Positions 1 to 7,995 of a stretch of 64,000 nucleotides of DNA are shown piece by piece. The notes under the pieces are model-generated. The model did no database searches. It was not told the origin of the DNA and saw nothing but the letters and a program-made list of their open reading frames with translations. Each line of letters begins with the position of its first letter. Positions within the stretch are counted from its first letter, which is position 1. Source of the DNA: Microbacterium paraoxydans (GTDB taxonomy: Bacteria; Actinomycetota; Actinomycetes; Actinomycetales; Microbacteriaceae); assembly GCF_019056515.1 (NCBI RefSeq), contig NZ_CP064873.1:3224001-3288000 (forward strand), written 5' to 3'. A program made the position numbers and the translations under genes.

Positions 1-425
1 TAGGTCTTGCCGTCGTCCTTGCCCTGGGCCGCGCGCAGGACCGTGGGGTCGAACTGGTCGAGACCGTCGACGATGTCGTCGATCGGCACGATCTGCTCCG
101 ACTGGATCGCCGACTGCACGCCGCCATAGGCGCGCAGCATCGCGATGTCCGGACCGTCGCTGCCCTCGAGGCCGGTGGCGAGGATCTGGTTGTACTCGGT
201 GGGCTGGAAGCCCTCGAACTCGATGGTGACGCCGGGGTGGGACTCTTCGTAGGCGTCGAACACGGCCTCCCACTTCGGGGACGACGAGGCCTGCCAGGAC
301 CAGATGGTCAGGGTGACATCATCCTGACCATCGCCGCTCGAGGCTGCGGGCGCGCAGCCGGCGACGGCGAGTCCGGCGACCAGGATCCCTCCGGTGAGAG
401 CGAGGCGGACGGGGCGGTTTCGCAT
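1..425 (-). CDS. Sugar ABC transporter substrate-binding lipoprotein (partial)
   Basis: The gene runs off the left edge, so only the first 141 codons are visible. The start is ATG at 425-423 behind an AGAGGAA ribosome site. Residues 1-25 form a lipoprotein signal with lipobox VAGC, and the mature part (VTLTIWSWQ..., then FEGFQPTEYNQIL) reads like a family 1 extracellular solute-binding protein for sugars. It would catch a sugar outside the membrane and pass it to an ABC permease presumably encoded beyond the window. It is divergent from the RpiR regulator and NamZ genes, so an amino sugar or muropeptide fragment is a reasonable ligand guess; that is inference from context only. Confidence 0.85.
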   Translation of the reverse strand, partial: MRNRPVRLALTGGILVAGLAVAGCAPAASSGDGQDDVTLTIWSWQASSSPKWEAVFDAYEESHPGVTIEFEGFQPTEYNQILATGLEGSDGPDIAMLRAYGGVQSAIQSEQIVPIDDIVDGLDQFDPTVLRAAQGKDDGKT

Positions 426-513
426 GGTGTTCCTCTCGGGTGACGTCTTCGTCGCGGCACGGGGACGATGCCGACACTGCCACTGTGGGCAATCTCTTAC
501 AAAAATGCAAGCG

Positions 514-522
514 TTTCTGAAA
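514..522. promoter_or_regulatory. Candidate operator in the divergent promoter region
   Basis: The 137-bp gap between the two divergent genes is much more AT-rich than its surroundings around 490-530. It contains a perfect 9-bp palindrome, TTTCTGAAA. RpiR/MurR-type regulators often bind palindromes rich in GAAA/TTTC, so this is a possible autoregulatory site. The element is short and could be chance. Confidence 0.25.
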
Positions 523-562
523 ATTCCTACCGAGTGCGGACCCGACCTGCCATCATGGGCTC

Positions 563-1429
563 GTGCCGAACAGTGTCGTGACAGCCATCCATCAGCGCCT
601 CTCCGCGCTCACCCCCACGGAACGCCGCATCGCCGAACGCGTGCTCGCCGAACCGCAGGCGGTCCTGGAGAACTCCATCACCCGCCTCGCCGAGGAGTGC
701 GGGGTGTCGGTCGCCAGCGTCGCCCGCTTCACCCGCAGCCTCGGGTTCCCCGGGTACCCCGACCTGCGGATCGCCCTGGCCGGAGAGCTCACGCGGAGCG
801 CGTCCGAGCGCGAGCGCTTCCAGGTGTCCGCGGGGGATGTGAGCCGCCACGACGACGCCGCGACCACGGTGCGCAAGATCGCCTTCGCGGAGGCCGAGGC
901 CATCGAGCGCACCGCCCGCCAGCTCGACATCGCCGAGCTGGAGCGGTGCGTCGCCGTGGTCCGCGGCGCGCGTCGTATCGACATCTACGGCGCGGCCTCC
1001 AGCGGACTCGCCGCGCAGGACCTTGAGCAGAAGCTCCATCGCGCCGGCCTCGTCGCCCAGGCGCGGACCGACCACCACCTCGCCCTCACCGGCGCCGCGC
1101 TCCTGGACGATCGGGACGCCGCGATCGCCATCTCGCACTCCGGCCGCACCCTGGAGATCGTGCAGGCGGCCGAGGTGGCCGCCGCCGCCGGCGCCACCAC
1201 CATCGCCATCACCAACAACCCGCGCTCGCCGCTCGCCCGCGCGTGCGCGCACACCCTCGTCACGGCGGTGTCGGAGTCGACCTTCCGCTCCGGCGCGATG
1301 GCCAGCCGCATCGCCCAGCTCGCCGTCCTCGACTTCCTCTACACGCGCATCGCCCAGGCCGACTACGACCGGATCTCCGCGAACCTCCAGCGCACGCACG
1401 ACGCCGTCACCGCTCACAGAATCGATTGA
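563..1429 (+). CDS. MurR/RpiR family transcriptional regulator
   Basis: A 288-residue protein starting at GTG. Residues about 1-77 are the RpiR-type helix-turn-helix (LTPTERRIAERVL...SVASVARFTRSLGFPGYPDLR), and residues about 125-260 are a SIS sugar-phosphate-binding domain (IDIYGAASSGLAAQDLEQKL; AIAISHSGRTLEIVQAA). Such proteins sense phosphorylated sugars and control sugar or amino-sugar catabolism. The stop lies 2 nt before the ATG of namZ, so the two genes are almost certainly co-transcribed. With a NamZ enzyme as partner the effector may be MurNAc-6-phosphate or a related amino-sugar phosphate, by analogy with MurR. Confidence 0.9.
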   Translation: MPNSVVTAIHQRLSALTPTERRIAERVLAEPQAVLENSITRLAEECGVSVASVARFTRSLGFPGYPDLRIALAGELTRSASERERFQVSAGDVSRHDDAATTVRKIAFAEAEAIERTARQLDIAELERCVAVVRGARRIDIYGAASSGLAAQDLEQKLHRAGLVAQARTDHHLALTGAALLDDRDAAIAISHSGRTLEIVQAAEVAAAAGATTIAITNNPRSPLARACAHTLVTAVSESTFRSGAMASRIAQLAVLDFLYTRIAQADYDRISANLQRTHDAVTAHRID

Positions 1430-1431
1430 TC

Positions 1432-2607
1432 ATGCAGCTCGGAATCGACCGCCTCCTCCACGACGACCTGACGCAGCCGCAGCGGGACCGCCTCCGGGGC
1501 GCCCGCCTCGGGATGGTCACGAACGACCTGGCCCTCACCTCGACCCTCGCCCGTGGACGCGCAGGCCTCGCCGACGCCGGATTCCCGCTCACGCTCCTCT
1601 TCGGCCCCGAGCACGGCCTCGACGGCCGGGCCAGGGAGGGAGAGCTGATCGGGGATCTGCGGGACACGCTGACAGGGCTCCCGGTGCGCAGCCTCTACGG
1701 CGCGGACGTGCGTCCCGCGGCCGCCGACCTCGCCGACCTCGACATCGTGCTCGTCGACCTTCCCGACGTGGGTGCGCGTTTCTACACCTACATCTGGACG
1801 ATGAGCCATGTGCTTGAGGCGTGCGCCGACGCGGGCGTCGCCGTGATGGTGCTCGACCGCCCGAATCCGCTCGGCGGACGCCTGGAGCAAGCCGAGGGGC
1901 CGATGCTCGACGAGGCGGCGAACTCGCTCGTCGGGCGGTGGACGATGCCCGTCCGCCATGGTCTGACGATCGGCGAGCTCGCGCGGCACTGGGTGCGCAC
2001 GCGCGGGATCGACGTGGAGCTGCACGTCGTCGAGGTGCAGGGATGGACGCGCGATCAGACCGCCCTCGGCCGGCAGGAGCTGACCTGGATGCCGCCCTCG
2101 CCGAACCTGCCCAGCGCCGCGACCGCCCTGCTGTACCCCGGCACGTGTCTGGCCGAGGGCGTGAACGTCTCCGAGGGTCGCAGCACGGCCGTGCCCTTCC
2201 GCGTCGTCGGCGCCCCGTTCATCGACGCCGAGGAGTACACGACCGCGTTCGTCGAGTTCGCCCTTCCCGGTGTCACCGCCTCCCCCTACGGCTTCACCCC
2301 TCTGGTGCGGGATCACGCCGGCGAGGCCTGCCAGGGGCTCCTCCTGCATGTGACCGACCCGGTCGCCTTCCGGCCGGTGCACACCGGCGTCCGCCTGCTG
2401 TCGCTGCTCGCCGCCCTCTACCCCGAGGCCCTGGCCGAGCGGGCGCTGGTGCCGATGCCCGGGGAGTCCGACTGGTCCCCTCTGGAGAAGCTGTTCGGGG
2501 TCGAGGGCGCCTTCCGCCGGATCACGGCGGGCGCGTGGGACGAGCCGGAGTCGCTCGCGGTGCCGGACTGGCCGGGGCTCGTCGACGCCGACCTCCTCTA
2601 CCGCTGA
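1432..2607 (+). CDS. namZ: Exo-beta-N-acetylmuramidase NamZ-like (DUF1343)
   Basis: A 391-residue protein of the DUF1343/GH171 family, whose Bacillus member NamZ removes terminal MurNAc from peptidoglycan fragments. Family blocks are all visible: GPEHGLDG at 58-65, DVGARFYTY at 112-120, RPNPLGG at 143-149, MPVRHGLTIGELA at 172-184, PSPNLP at 222-227 and SEGRST at 247-252. The Glu of PEHG is a candidate catalytic residue. The ATG at 1432, 2 nt after the regulator stop, begins the conserved N-terminus (GIDRLL). No signal peptide is visible, so a cytoplasmic protein acting on imported fragments is as likely as an exported one. The neighbouring RpiR regulator and sugar-binding lipoprotein support a wall-recycling role. 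Confidence 0.88.
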   Translation: MQLGIDRLLHDDLTQPQRDRLRGARLGMVTNDLALTSTLARGRAGLADAGFPLTLLFGPEHGLDGRAREGELIGDLRDTLTGLPVRSLYGADVRPAAADLADLDIVLVDLPDVGARFYTYIWTMSHVLEACADAGVAVMVLDRPNPLGGRLEQAEGPMLDEAANSLVGRWTMPVRHGLTIGELARHWVRTRGIDVELHVVEVQGWTRDQTALGRQELTWMPPSPNLPSAATALLYPGTCLAEGVNVSEGRSTAVPFRVVGAPFIDAEEYTTAFVEFALPGVTASPYGFTPLVRDHAGEACQGLLLHVTDPVAFRPVHTGVRLLSLLAALYPEALAERALVPMPGESDWSPLEKLFGVEGAFRRITAGAWDEPESLAVPDWPGLVDADLLYR

Positions 2608-2670
2608 CCGGCAGCCGCGCGGACGTCAAGGGGATGGCGGCGCGCGCGGCCGCCGCGCAGGATGGCCGGT

Positions 2671-3159
2671 ATGACGGACGACGGCCCCGCGCCCACCGCG
2701 GACGGACACCACATCGTCGTGAACGGCCGGCGGTGGCGCGCCACCGATCCGTCGATCCCCGAGAACCTGCGGCAGGAGCTCGTCGACGAGCTCATGGCCG
2801 CACGGCGCGCGGTGAAGGCGGCGGAGCCCGACGCCCGCCGTCGCGTGCAGGATGCGAAGACCGCCCTCGGCGAGCGGGGTGCCCCGTGGTGGGAGGAGCC
2901 CTCCGCGGCGCAGGCCGAGGAGCGGATCGCCGCGACGATGCGCGCCCTCACCCGGAAACGCGCGGACTCGTCGATCTGCCCGAGCGACGTCGCCCGCGCG
3001 GTCGGCGGCGAGGAGTGGCGCGACCGGATGCCCGACGTGCGCCGCGTCGCCGCGGACCTGGCCTCCCGCGACGTCGTGGTCGTCACGCAGAAGGGCGAGC
3101 CGGTCCAGATCGCCGACGCCCGCGGACCCGTCCGCATCCGCCGCGGCCCCGCCCTCTGA
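2671..3159 (+). CDS. DUF3253 domain protein
   Basis: A 162-residue soluble protein. The C-terminal ~80 residues fit DUF3253, a small winged-helix-like domain (RIAATMRALTRKRADSSICPSDVARAVGG...WRDRMPDVRRVAADLASRDVVVVTQKGEPV). The N-terminal half has a hydrophilic segment (GRRWRATDPSIPENLRQELVDELMAARRAV) typical of longer family members. The ATG at 2671 was preferred to the one 9 nt upstream because AGGA at 2659-2662 then gives a normal 8-nt spacer. Function is unknown; DNA binding is only suggested by the fold. Confidence 0.75.
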   Translation: MTDDGPAPTADGHHIVVNGRRWRATDPSIPENLRQELVDELMAARRAVKAAEPDARRRVQDAKTALGERGAPWWEEPSAAQAEERIAATMRALTRKRADSSICPSDVARAVGGEEWRDRMPDVRRVAADLASRDVVVVTQKGEPVQIADARGPVRIRRGPAL

Positions 3160-3229
3160 ACGCCCCGGGCGCCCGACGCCGACGGCGCGCCGTCACCGGG
3201 CGTTCACCGTCCGCGGCCAGACTTCGACC

Positions 3230-4636
3230 ATGACCTCACCCGATCCCGCGGCGGGCGCCCCCGAGCCCGTGGCGACAGCGAACAGCGGCGCCGTGGCCGT
3301 CGTCGGCCTCGATCTGCGGGGAGACACCCCCGCGCCTCGGAAGCAGGTGTACTCCTGGGCGCTGTGGGATTGGGCGACGCAGCCGTTCAACACCGTCATC
3401 CTCACGTTCGTCTTCACCGCGCTGTACCTGGTCAGCGCCTCGTTCCTGCCGCCGGAGATCGCCGCCCTCGACCCGAGCGACCCGGTCCGCGTCGCCGCGG
3501 AGGCCGACCTCGCCTCCGGTCTCGGGCTGGGTTCGACGATCGCCGCCCTGGGCATCCTCCTGCTCGCCCCCGTCCTCGGTCAGCGCGCCGACGCCGCCGG
3601 ACGACAGAAGCTCTGGCTGGGCATCGGCACCGGCGCTCTCATCCTCTGCATGCTGGGACTGTGGTTCGTGGAGCCGCAGCCGGCCCTGTTCTGGCTCGGC
3701 GTCGCGCTGATCTCCGCCGGTTCCGTGTTCGGCGAGATCGCCGCGGTGAACTCCAACGCCATGCTCATCGGCATTGCGAACCCGAAGAACGTCGGCCGCA
3801 TCTCCGGCCTGGGCTGGGGCTTCGGCTACCTCGGCGGCATCATCGCCCTCGTCATCGTCGTCCTGCTCGACACCTTCGACTGGTTCGGCATGTCCACCGA
3901 CAACGGCCTCGCGTACCGGCTCATCGCCGTGGGATGCGCGGTCTGGGCGATCGTCTTCAGCATCCCGATCTTCCTCAACGTGCCGGAGCCGTCGCTCGGG
4001 CGGCCGGAGCGCAAGGTGGGGTTCTTCCGCTCCTACGTTCTCCTCGTCCAAGACGTGATCGGCCTCTACCGCGACCCGCAGACCCGGTCGACGTTCTGGT
4101 ACCTGCTCGCCAGCGCCGTGTTCCGCGACGGCCTCGGCGGGGTCTTCGCGTTCGGCGCCATTATCGGCACCGCGGTGTTCCGGTTCGGCACGCAGGACAT
4201 CATCGTCTTCGGCATCGCCGCGAACCTCGTCGCCGGCGTCTCGACCATCATCGCGGGGCGCCTCGACGATCGCCTCGGCCCCAAGCGGATCATCCTCGGC
4301 TCGATCGGATCGATGGTCGTCGCCGGCCTCGCCGTGTTCCTGCTCCGCGACGCCGGGTCGCTCGTGTTCTGGATCGGCGGCCTCGTGCTCTGCGCCTTCG
4401 TCGGCCCGGCGCAGGCGGCGGCGCGCTCCTTCCTCGCCCGCGTCACCCCGGCAGGCCGGGAGGGCGAGATCTTCGGTCTCTACGCCACGACCGGCAGGGC
4501 CGCGAGCTGGATGGCCTCGGCCGCCTGGACCGTGCTCATCGTCTCGACGAGCCAGACCGCCTATGGGATCCTCGGCATCGTCATCGTGCTCATCATCGGG
4601 TTCCTTCTCCTGCTCCCGGTGAAGGCGCCGCGCTGA
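3230..4636 (+). CDS. MFS transporter, UMF1/Atg22-like family
   Basis: A 468-residue inner-membrane protein. A hydrophilic N-terminus of about 40 residues leads into the motif QVYSWALWDWATQPFNTVILTFVFTALY, the hallmark of the UMF1 group of major facilitators. About twelve hydrophobic helices follow, with a central loop (LGRPERKVGFFRSYVLLVQDVIGLYRD) at the usual place between two six-helix halves. The reading frame is open far upstream, but the ATG at 3230 starts the family-like part and avoids overlap with the previous gene. The substrate is unknown; Atg22 relatives move amino acids out of yeast vacuoles. It stands alone in the gene order. Confidence 0.85.
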   Translation: MTSPDPAAGAPEPVATANSGAVAVVGLDLRGDTPAPRKQVYSWALWDWATQPFNTVILTFVFTALYLVSASFLPPEIAALDPSDPVRVAAEADLASGLGLGSTIAALGILLLAPVLGQRADAAGRQKLWLGIGTGALILCMLGLWFVEPQPALFWLGVALISAGSVFGEIAAVNSNAMLIGIANPKNVGRISGLGWGFGYLGGIIALVIVVLLDTFDWFGMSTDNGLAYRLIAVGCAVWAIVFSIPIFLNVPEPSLGRPERKVGFFRSYVLLVQDVIGLYRDPQTRSTFWYLLASAVFRDGLGGVFAFGAIIGTAVFRFGTQDIIVFGIAANLVAGVSTIIAGRLDDRLGPKRIILGSIGSMVVAGLAVFLLRDAGSLVFWIGGLVLCAFVGPAQAAARSFLARVTPAGREGEIFGLYATTGRAASWMASAAWTVLIVSTSQTAYGILGIVIVLIIGFLLLLPVKAPR

Positions 4637-4682
4637 GCCCGCTCCGGGCGTCGGACGGGTCGGGCGGGAGTAGCCTGACCCG

Positions 4683-5600
4683 GTGACCGTCGTCCTCGCC
4701 TTCCTCGCCAACATCCTCGTCGCGATCGCGAAGACGGTCGCCGCCGTCATCACCTCGTCCGCGTCGATGGTGGCCGAGGCCGCGCACTCCTGGGCGGACG
4801 CAGGGAACGAGGTCTTCCTGCTCATCGCCGATCGGCGCGGCGCGAAGACCAAGGACGCCCGGCATCCGCTCGGCTACGGCCGCAACGCGTTCGTCTGGTC
4901 CCTCATCGCGGCATTCGGCATCTTCACCGCCGGCTCGATCGTCTCGATCATGCACGGCATCCAGGAGCTGTCCGACTCCGGCCCCGTGGAGAGCCCGGTC
5001 GTGGCGTACATCGTGCTCGGGATCGCCTTCGTGCTGGAGGGGGCGTCGTTCACGCAGGCGATGCTCCGCTCCCGCCGGCTGGCCCAGGAGCGCGGATCCT
5101 CCACGTGGGACTTCGTGCTGGAGACGAGCGACACCACGCTCCGGGCGGTGTTCTTCGAGGACTCCGCCGCCCTCATCGGCCTCGTGCTGGCGGGCGGATC
5201 GATCCTCCTGCATCAGCTCACCGGTGTCGCCGCGTGGGATGCGATCGGGTCGATCCTCGTCGGGATCCTGCTGGGCGTCGTCGCCGTGATCCTGATCGGA
5301 CGGAACATCGCGTTCCTCGTCGGCACGTCGGTGTCCCCCGCGCTGCGCTCCCGGGTCGGCGCGGCCCTCCTCGGCATGGACGACATCGAGCGGGTCACCT
5401 ACCTGCATATCGAGTACGTGGGGCCGAACCGGCTGTTCCTCGTCGCCGAGGTCGACCTCGCGGGCGATGCGCGCGAGCACGACGTGGCCCGGCGACTGCG
5501 GGAGGTGGAGCGGCGGATCGAGGCGCACGACGCGGTGGAGACCGTCGTGCTGTCCCTCTCGGTGGACGACGAGCCCTCGCTGGACTTCGCCCGCGCGTGA
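4683..5600 (+). CDS. Cation diffusion facilitator family transporter
   Basis: A 305-residue protein starting with GTG. N-terminal helices carry the CDF metal-site motif (SASMVAEAAHSWADAGNEVFLL: His and Asp of the first half-site). The second half-site region is EDSAALIGLVLAGGSILL. The C-terminal ~90 residues are a cytoplasmic regulatory domain (VTYLHIEYVGPNRLFLVAEVDLAGDAREHDVARRLREVERRI). These proteins export Zn2+, Mn2+ or similar ions in exchange for protons. The E-D-S-A-A sequence is closer to the SLC30A9-like branch than to classical zinc exporters, so the metal is uncertain. A MarR regulator gene converges on it from the right, 6 nt away. Confidence 0.85.
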   Translation: MTVVLAFLANILVAIAKTVAAVITSSASMVAEAAHSWADAGNEVFLLIADRRGAKTKDARHPLGYGRNAFVWSLIAAFGIFTAGSIVSIMHGIQELSDSGPVESPVVAYIVLGIAFVLEGASFTQAMLRSRRLAQERGSSTWDFVLETSDTTLRAVFFEDSAALIGLVLAGGSILLHQLTGVAAWDAIGSILVGILLGVVAVILIGRNIAFLVGTSVSPALRSRVGAALLGMDDIERVTYLHIEYVGPNRLFLVAEVDLAGDAREHDVARRLREVERRIEAHDAVETVVLSLSVDDEPSLDFARA

Positions 5601-5606
5601 GGCCGG

Positions 5607-6164
5607 TCAGGCGCGCCAGTTGTCGGCGAGCTTGGTGAGCAGCCGCGCGAGCTCCGTGCGCTCCTCCGGGGTGAACGACTCGAGCGCGCGACCGAGCAGC
5701 TCGCGGCGTTCGCCCCGCATCCCGCGGGCCAGTCGCCGCCCCTCGTCGGTCAGCGCGATGCGGGTGCTGCGGGCGTCGTCCGGATCGGCCTCGCGCCGCA
5801 CGAATCCGGCCTGCACACCCTGCTGCACGAGCCGGGACGCCCGCGGCTGATCCACGCCGATCGCCTGCCCGAGCGCGCTCACGCTGAGCGGTTCCGACGC
5901 GGCGGCGAGGGCTTCGAGCATGCGGAGACGGGCCGGTCCGCCGAGACGGCCGCCGTCGGTCATCCACGGCGGCATCCCCGGGTGGCCGCGGTGATGGGCG
6001 AAGTGCTCGCGCGGGTCACCATGGGGCCCGTGCCCGTGTGCACCGCGGGGCCCGCCGTGCTCGCGACCGCCGGGCCCTGGTCGACGTCCGCGCAGTCGGG
6101 AGAGCGCCTGCGCGATCGCTTCGGCGGCGTCGGGGGACGCGGGGTCGATCGGATCGGTGGCCAT
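5607..6164 (-). CDS. MarR family regulator with His-rich N-terminal extension
   Basis: A 185-residue protein. Residues about 85-180 are a MarR winged helix (RLRMLEALAAASEPLSVSALGQAIGVDQPRASRLVQQGVQAGFVRREADPDDARSTRIALTDEG), including the wing motif DPDDARSTRIALT. Before it lies a ~50-residue Gly/His/Arg-rich stretch (GAHGHGPHGDPREHFAHHRGHPG) foreign to ordinary MarR proteins; clustered histidines suggest metal binding. It is divergent from a second His-rich winged-helix gene, with a long palindrome between them. It probably represses both genes, possibly in response to a metal. The adjacent CDF transporter fits a metal theme, but that is inference. Confidence 0.85.
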   Translation of the reverse strand: MATDPIDPASPDAAEAIAQALSRLRGRRPGPGGREHGGPRGAHGHGPHGDPREHFAHHRGHPGMPPWMTDGGRLGGPARLRMLEALAAASEPLSVSALGQAIGVDQPRASRLVQQGVQAGFVRREADPDDARSTRIALTDEGRRLARGMRGERRELLGRALESFTPEERTELARLLTKLADNWRA

Positions 6165-6205
6165 GCCCCGATTTTACATGCAGCTTGACATGCGTCTCGG
6201 TCCCA

Positions 6206-6235
6206 TGTCACACTGCATATACATGCACAGTGACA
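6206..6235. promoter_or_regulatory. 30-bp palindromic operator between divergent MarR-like genes
   Basis: Within the 126-bp divergent gap lies a 30-bp palindrome centred at 6220/6221, with 12 of 15 pairs complementary. Its arms are TGTCACACTGCAT and ATGCACAGTGACA. Further TGTC/GACA words flank it at 6187-6196 and 6243-6258. The size fits one or two MarR dimers. A TTGACA hexamer at 6185-6190 could be a -35 element for the rightward gene, but no well-spaced -10 is obvious. Confidence 0.6.
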
Positions 6236-6290
6236 TTGATATGTCGAATGACATGCGTCATCGGTGCACCACAGACCACGAAGGATCACC

Positions 6291-7091
6291 ATGAACACCA
6301 CTGCAGACAGCACTTCTCACAACACCTCCCGCCCGTTCGGTTTCTGGCTCAAGGCCGTCGACCGTCTGATGGCGCAGGACTTCGCCACCGCTTTCGCCGC
6401 GGAGGGCGCGACCCGCCGCGACTGGCGGCTGCTGAACGTGGTCGACGGCTCGGTACCCGCGCGCCGCCCGCTGAACCCGCACAAGCTCCACGGCCTCGTC
6501 GACCGCGGCTGGGTCGAGGCGGACGGCGACGGATGGGCGCTGACCGACGAGGGCCGCGCGGCGAAGGAGCGTCTCGGCGCCGCCGTCGACGGCATCCGCG
6601 CGAAGGTCGCCGACGCGGTCTCCGACGAGGAGATGGCGACGACCCTCGCGGCGCTCGAGAAGATCGCCCGCGCCTTCGGGTGGGACGAGGAGACCCCTCT
6701 CCCCCGGAAGCAGCGCCCCGGGTTCGGCTTCGGCCCCCGCGGCGGCTTCGCTCGCCGGCACGGGCACGGGAACGAGCACGGGCGCGGCTTCGGGCACGGC
6801 TTCGGGCACGGGGACTTCGACCCCCGGCACGGCTTCGACCCCCGGCACAGCTTCGGCCCCGAGGAGGGCTTCGGCCCCCGGCACGGCTTCGACCGTCACG
6901 ACGGAGCCGAGGAAGGCGGGTACCGCGGGCGCGGTCACCACGACGGCCAGGGGCACCGCGACCACGGTCGCGCACACCGCGACCACGGCCGCGGTCACGG
7001 GCACGGCCACGGCCACCGCGCGCAGCGGATGGCGGAGCGCGCATTCGAGCGTGGCTTCGACGCAGGATTCCGCCACGGCCACGCCGCCTGA
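6291..7091 (+). CDS. MarR-like winged-helix protein with long His/Gly-rich tail
   Basis: A 266-residue protein; ATG at 6291 follows AAGGA at 6281-6285. Residues about 10-125 look like a winged helix (FWLKAVDRLMAQDFATAFAAEGATRRDWRLLNVVDG...KLHGLVDRGWVEADGDGWALTDEG) with a MarR-like wing and C-terminal helix. Residues about 145-266 are low-complexity, dominated by His, Gly, Arg, Phe and Asp, with repeats such as GFDPRHGFDPRHSF and GHGHGHGH. The helix-turn-helix core is weakly conserved, so it may be a partner or antagonist of the divergent MarR protein rather than an independent regulator. The tail could bind Ni, Zn, Cu or Co. A strong hairpin follows the stop. Confidence 0.75.
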   Translation: MNTTADSTSHNTSRPFGFWLKAVDRLMAQDFATAFAAEGATRRDWRLLNVVDGSVPARRPLNPHKLHGLVDRGWVEADGDGWALTDEGRAAKERLGAAVDGIRAKVADAVSDEEMATTLAALEKIARAFGWDEETPLPRKQRPGFGFGPRGGFARRHGHGNEHGRGFGHGFGHGDFDPRHGFDPRHSFGPEEGFGPRHGFDRHDGAEEGGYRGRGHHDGQGHRDHGRAHRDHGRGHGHGHGHRAQRMAERAFERGFDAGFRHGHAA

Positions 7092-7103
7092 CCTCACCTC
7101 CTC

Positions 7104-7138
7104 GAAGCGCCCCACCGGAACCCCGGCTGGGGCGCTTC
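7104..7138 (+). terminator. Hairpin terminator after the His-rich MarR-like gene
   Basis: A perfect 11-bp stem, GAAGCGCCCCA (7104-7114) with TGGGGCGCTTC (7128-7138), and a 13-nt loop begins 12 nt past the stop. There is no T-run, as is common for actinobacterial terminators. Confidence 0.7.
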
Positions 7139-7158
7139 CGTGCACCGGGACGCCCCTC

Positions 7159-7965
7159 CGGGATCACTTCCGCACCTCCCGAGCGCACTCGAGGCACGTC
7201 TTCGATCCCCCACCCGCGCCCCAGCCCGACCCGAGCCGAGGACGGAGGCGAAGCCCCCTGAGCCGAGACGGGATCAGAGTCGCGCCTCCCAAGCCGTTCC
7301 GGAGCACGTTCTCGCTCCCCCACCGCGGCGACGCGAGCGCCCACTCTGCGGACGGGATCAGAATCGCCCCTCCCGAACACCCCAGCGGCACGTTTTCCAT
7401 CTCGCAGGGTTATGCAGCCAGGCGGCGCGGGAGGGACGAGGAACGAGGCGCCCGGTGGAAGCGCAAGGGCCTGAGGTGACAGGTACAGGGAAGGCACGTG
7501 CGCGGATCAAGAACAGCCCTCCGTCGCACCTCGCGGGCCACTTCTCATCCCGCACGCAAGACGGCAGGCCCCGACCGTTAGGCAGGATCGGAAACGCCGC
7601 TCCCGACGGACCTCGGGACCCGATTCTCGCCCCGCACGCAACGGGGCCCGACCGTCGGGCGGGATTAGAAACGCCCCTCCCGACGGACCTCGGGACCCGA
7701 TTCTCGCCCCGCACGCAACGGGGCCCGACCGTCGGGAGGGATCAGTCACGCCCTCCCGACGGACCTCGGGGGCCGATTCCCATCCCGCGAGCGAAAGAGC
7801 GGACGGCCCGACCGTCGGGCGGGATCAGAAACGATCCTTCCGACGGACCGCGGCGCGCATTTCCCATCCCGCACGCATAAGGGGGCAGGGCCCGACCGTG
7901 AGGCGGGATCAGAAACGGCCCTTCGAGGCGGGATTGCGGTGCGTTTCTGAGCCCGCAGGGGGAAC
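7159..7965. repeat. Tandem array of degenerate hairpin-forming repeats; no gene
   Basis: This ~800-bp stretch holds no credible gene. Five well-preserved units begin with CCCGACCGT at 7570, 7647, 7724, 7807 and 7891 (spacing 77, 77, 83, 84 bp). Worn copies of the core start near 7159, 7269, 7353 and 7503. Each core opens with a GCGGGATCAGAAACG-like word, has an inner TCCCGA/TCGGGA stem in units A-C, and closes with a sequence near CGATTCTCGCCCCGC that pairs with the opening. In the last unit the outer arms pair at 14 of 15 positions (GCGGGATCAGAAACG; CGTTTCTGAGCCCGC). Units are joined by CCCGACCGTCGGG palindromes. Copies 7570 and 7647 are nearly identical, indicating recent local duplication. 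Confidence 0.85.
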
Positions 7966-7995
7966 GGGGGCGTGGGGCCCGGGCGCGGGACGGGG

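Noticed and set aside
2852..3229. N-terminal extension of the MFS protein
   Set aside because: The extra 126 residues would overlap the DUF3253 gene, are Arg/Pro-rich and have no counterpart in UMF1 proteins.
7140..7880. Long plus-strand frame through the repeat array
   Set aside because: Its product is a Pro/Arg-rich repeat without a ribosome site, and several other frames are equally open because of base composition.
7159..7965. CRISPR array
   Set aside because: Units differ from each other along their whole length and there are no identical repeats separated by unique spacers; no cas gene is present.
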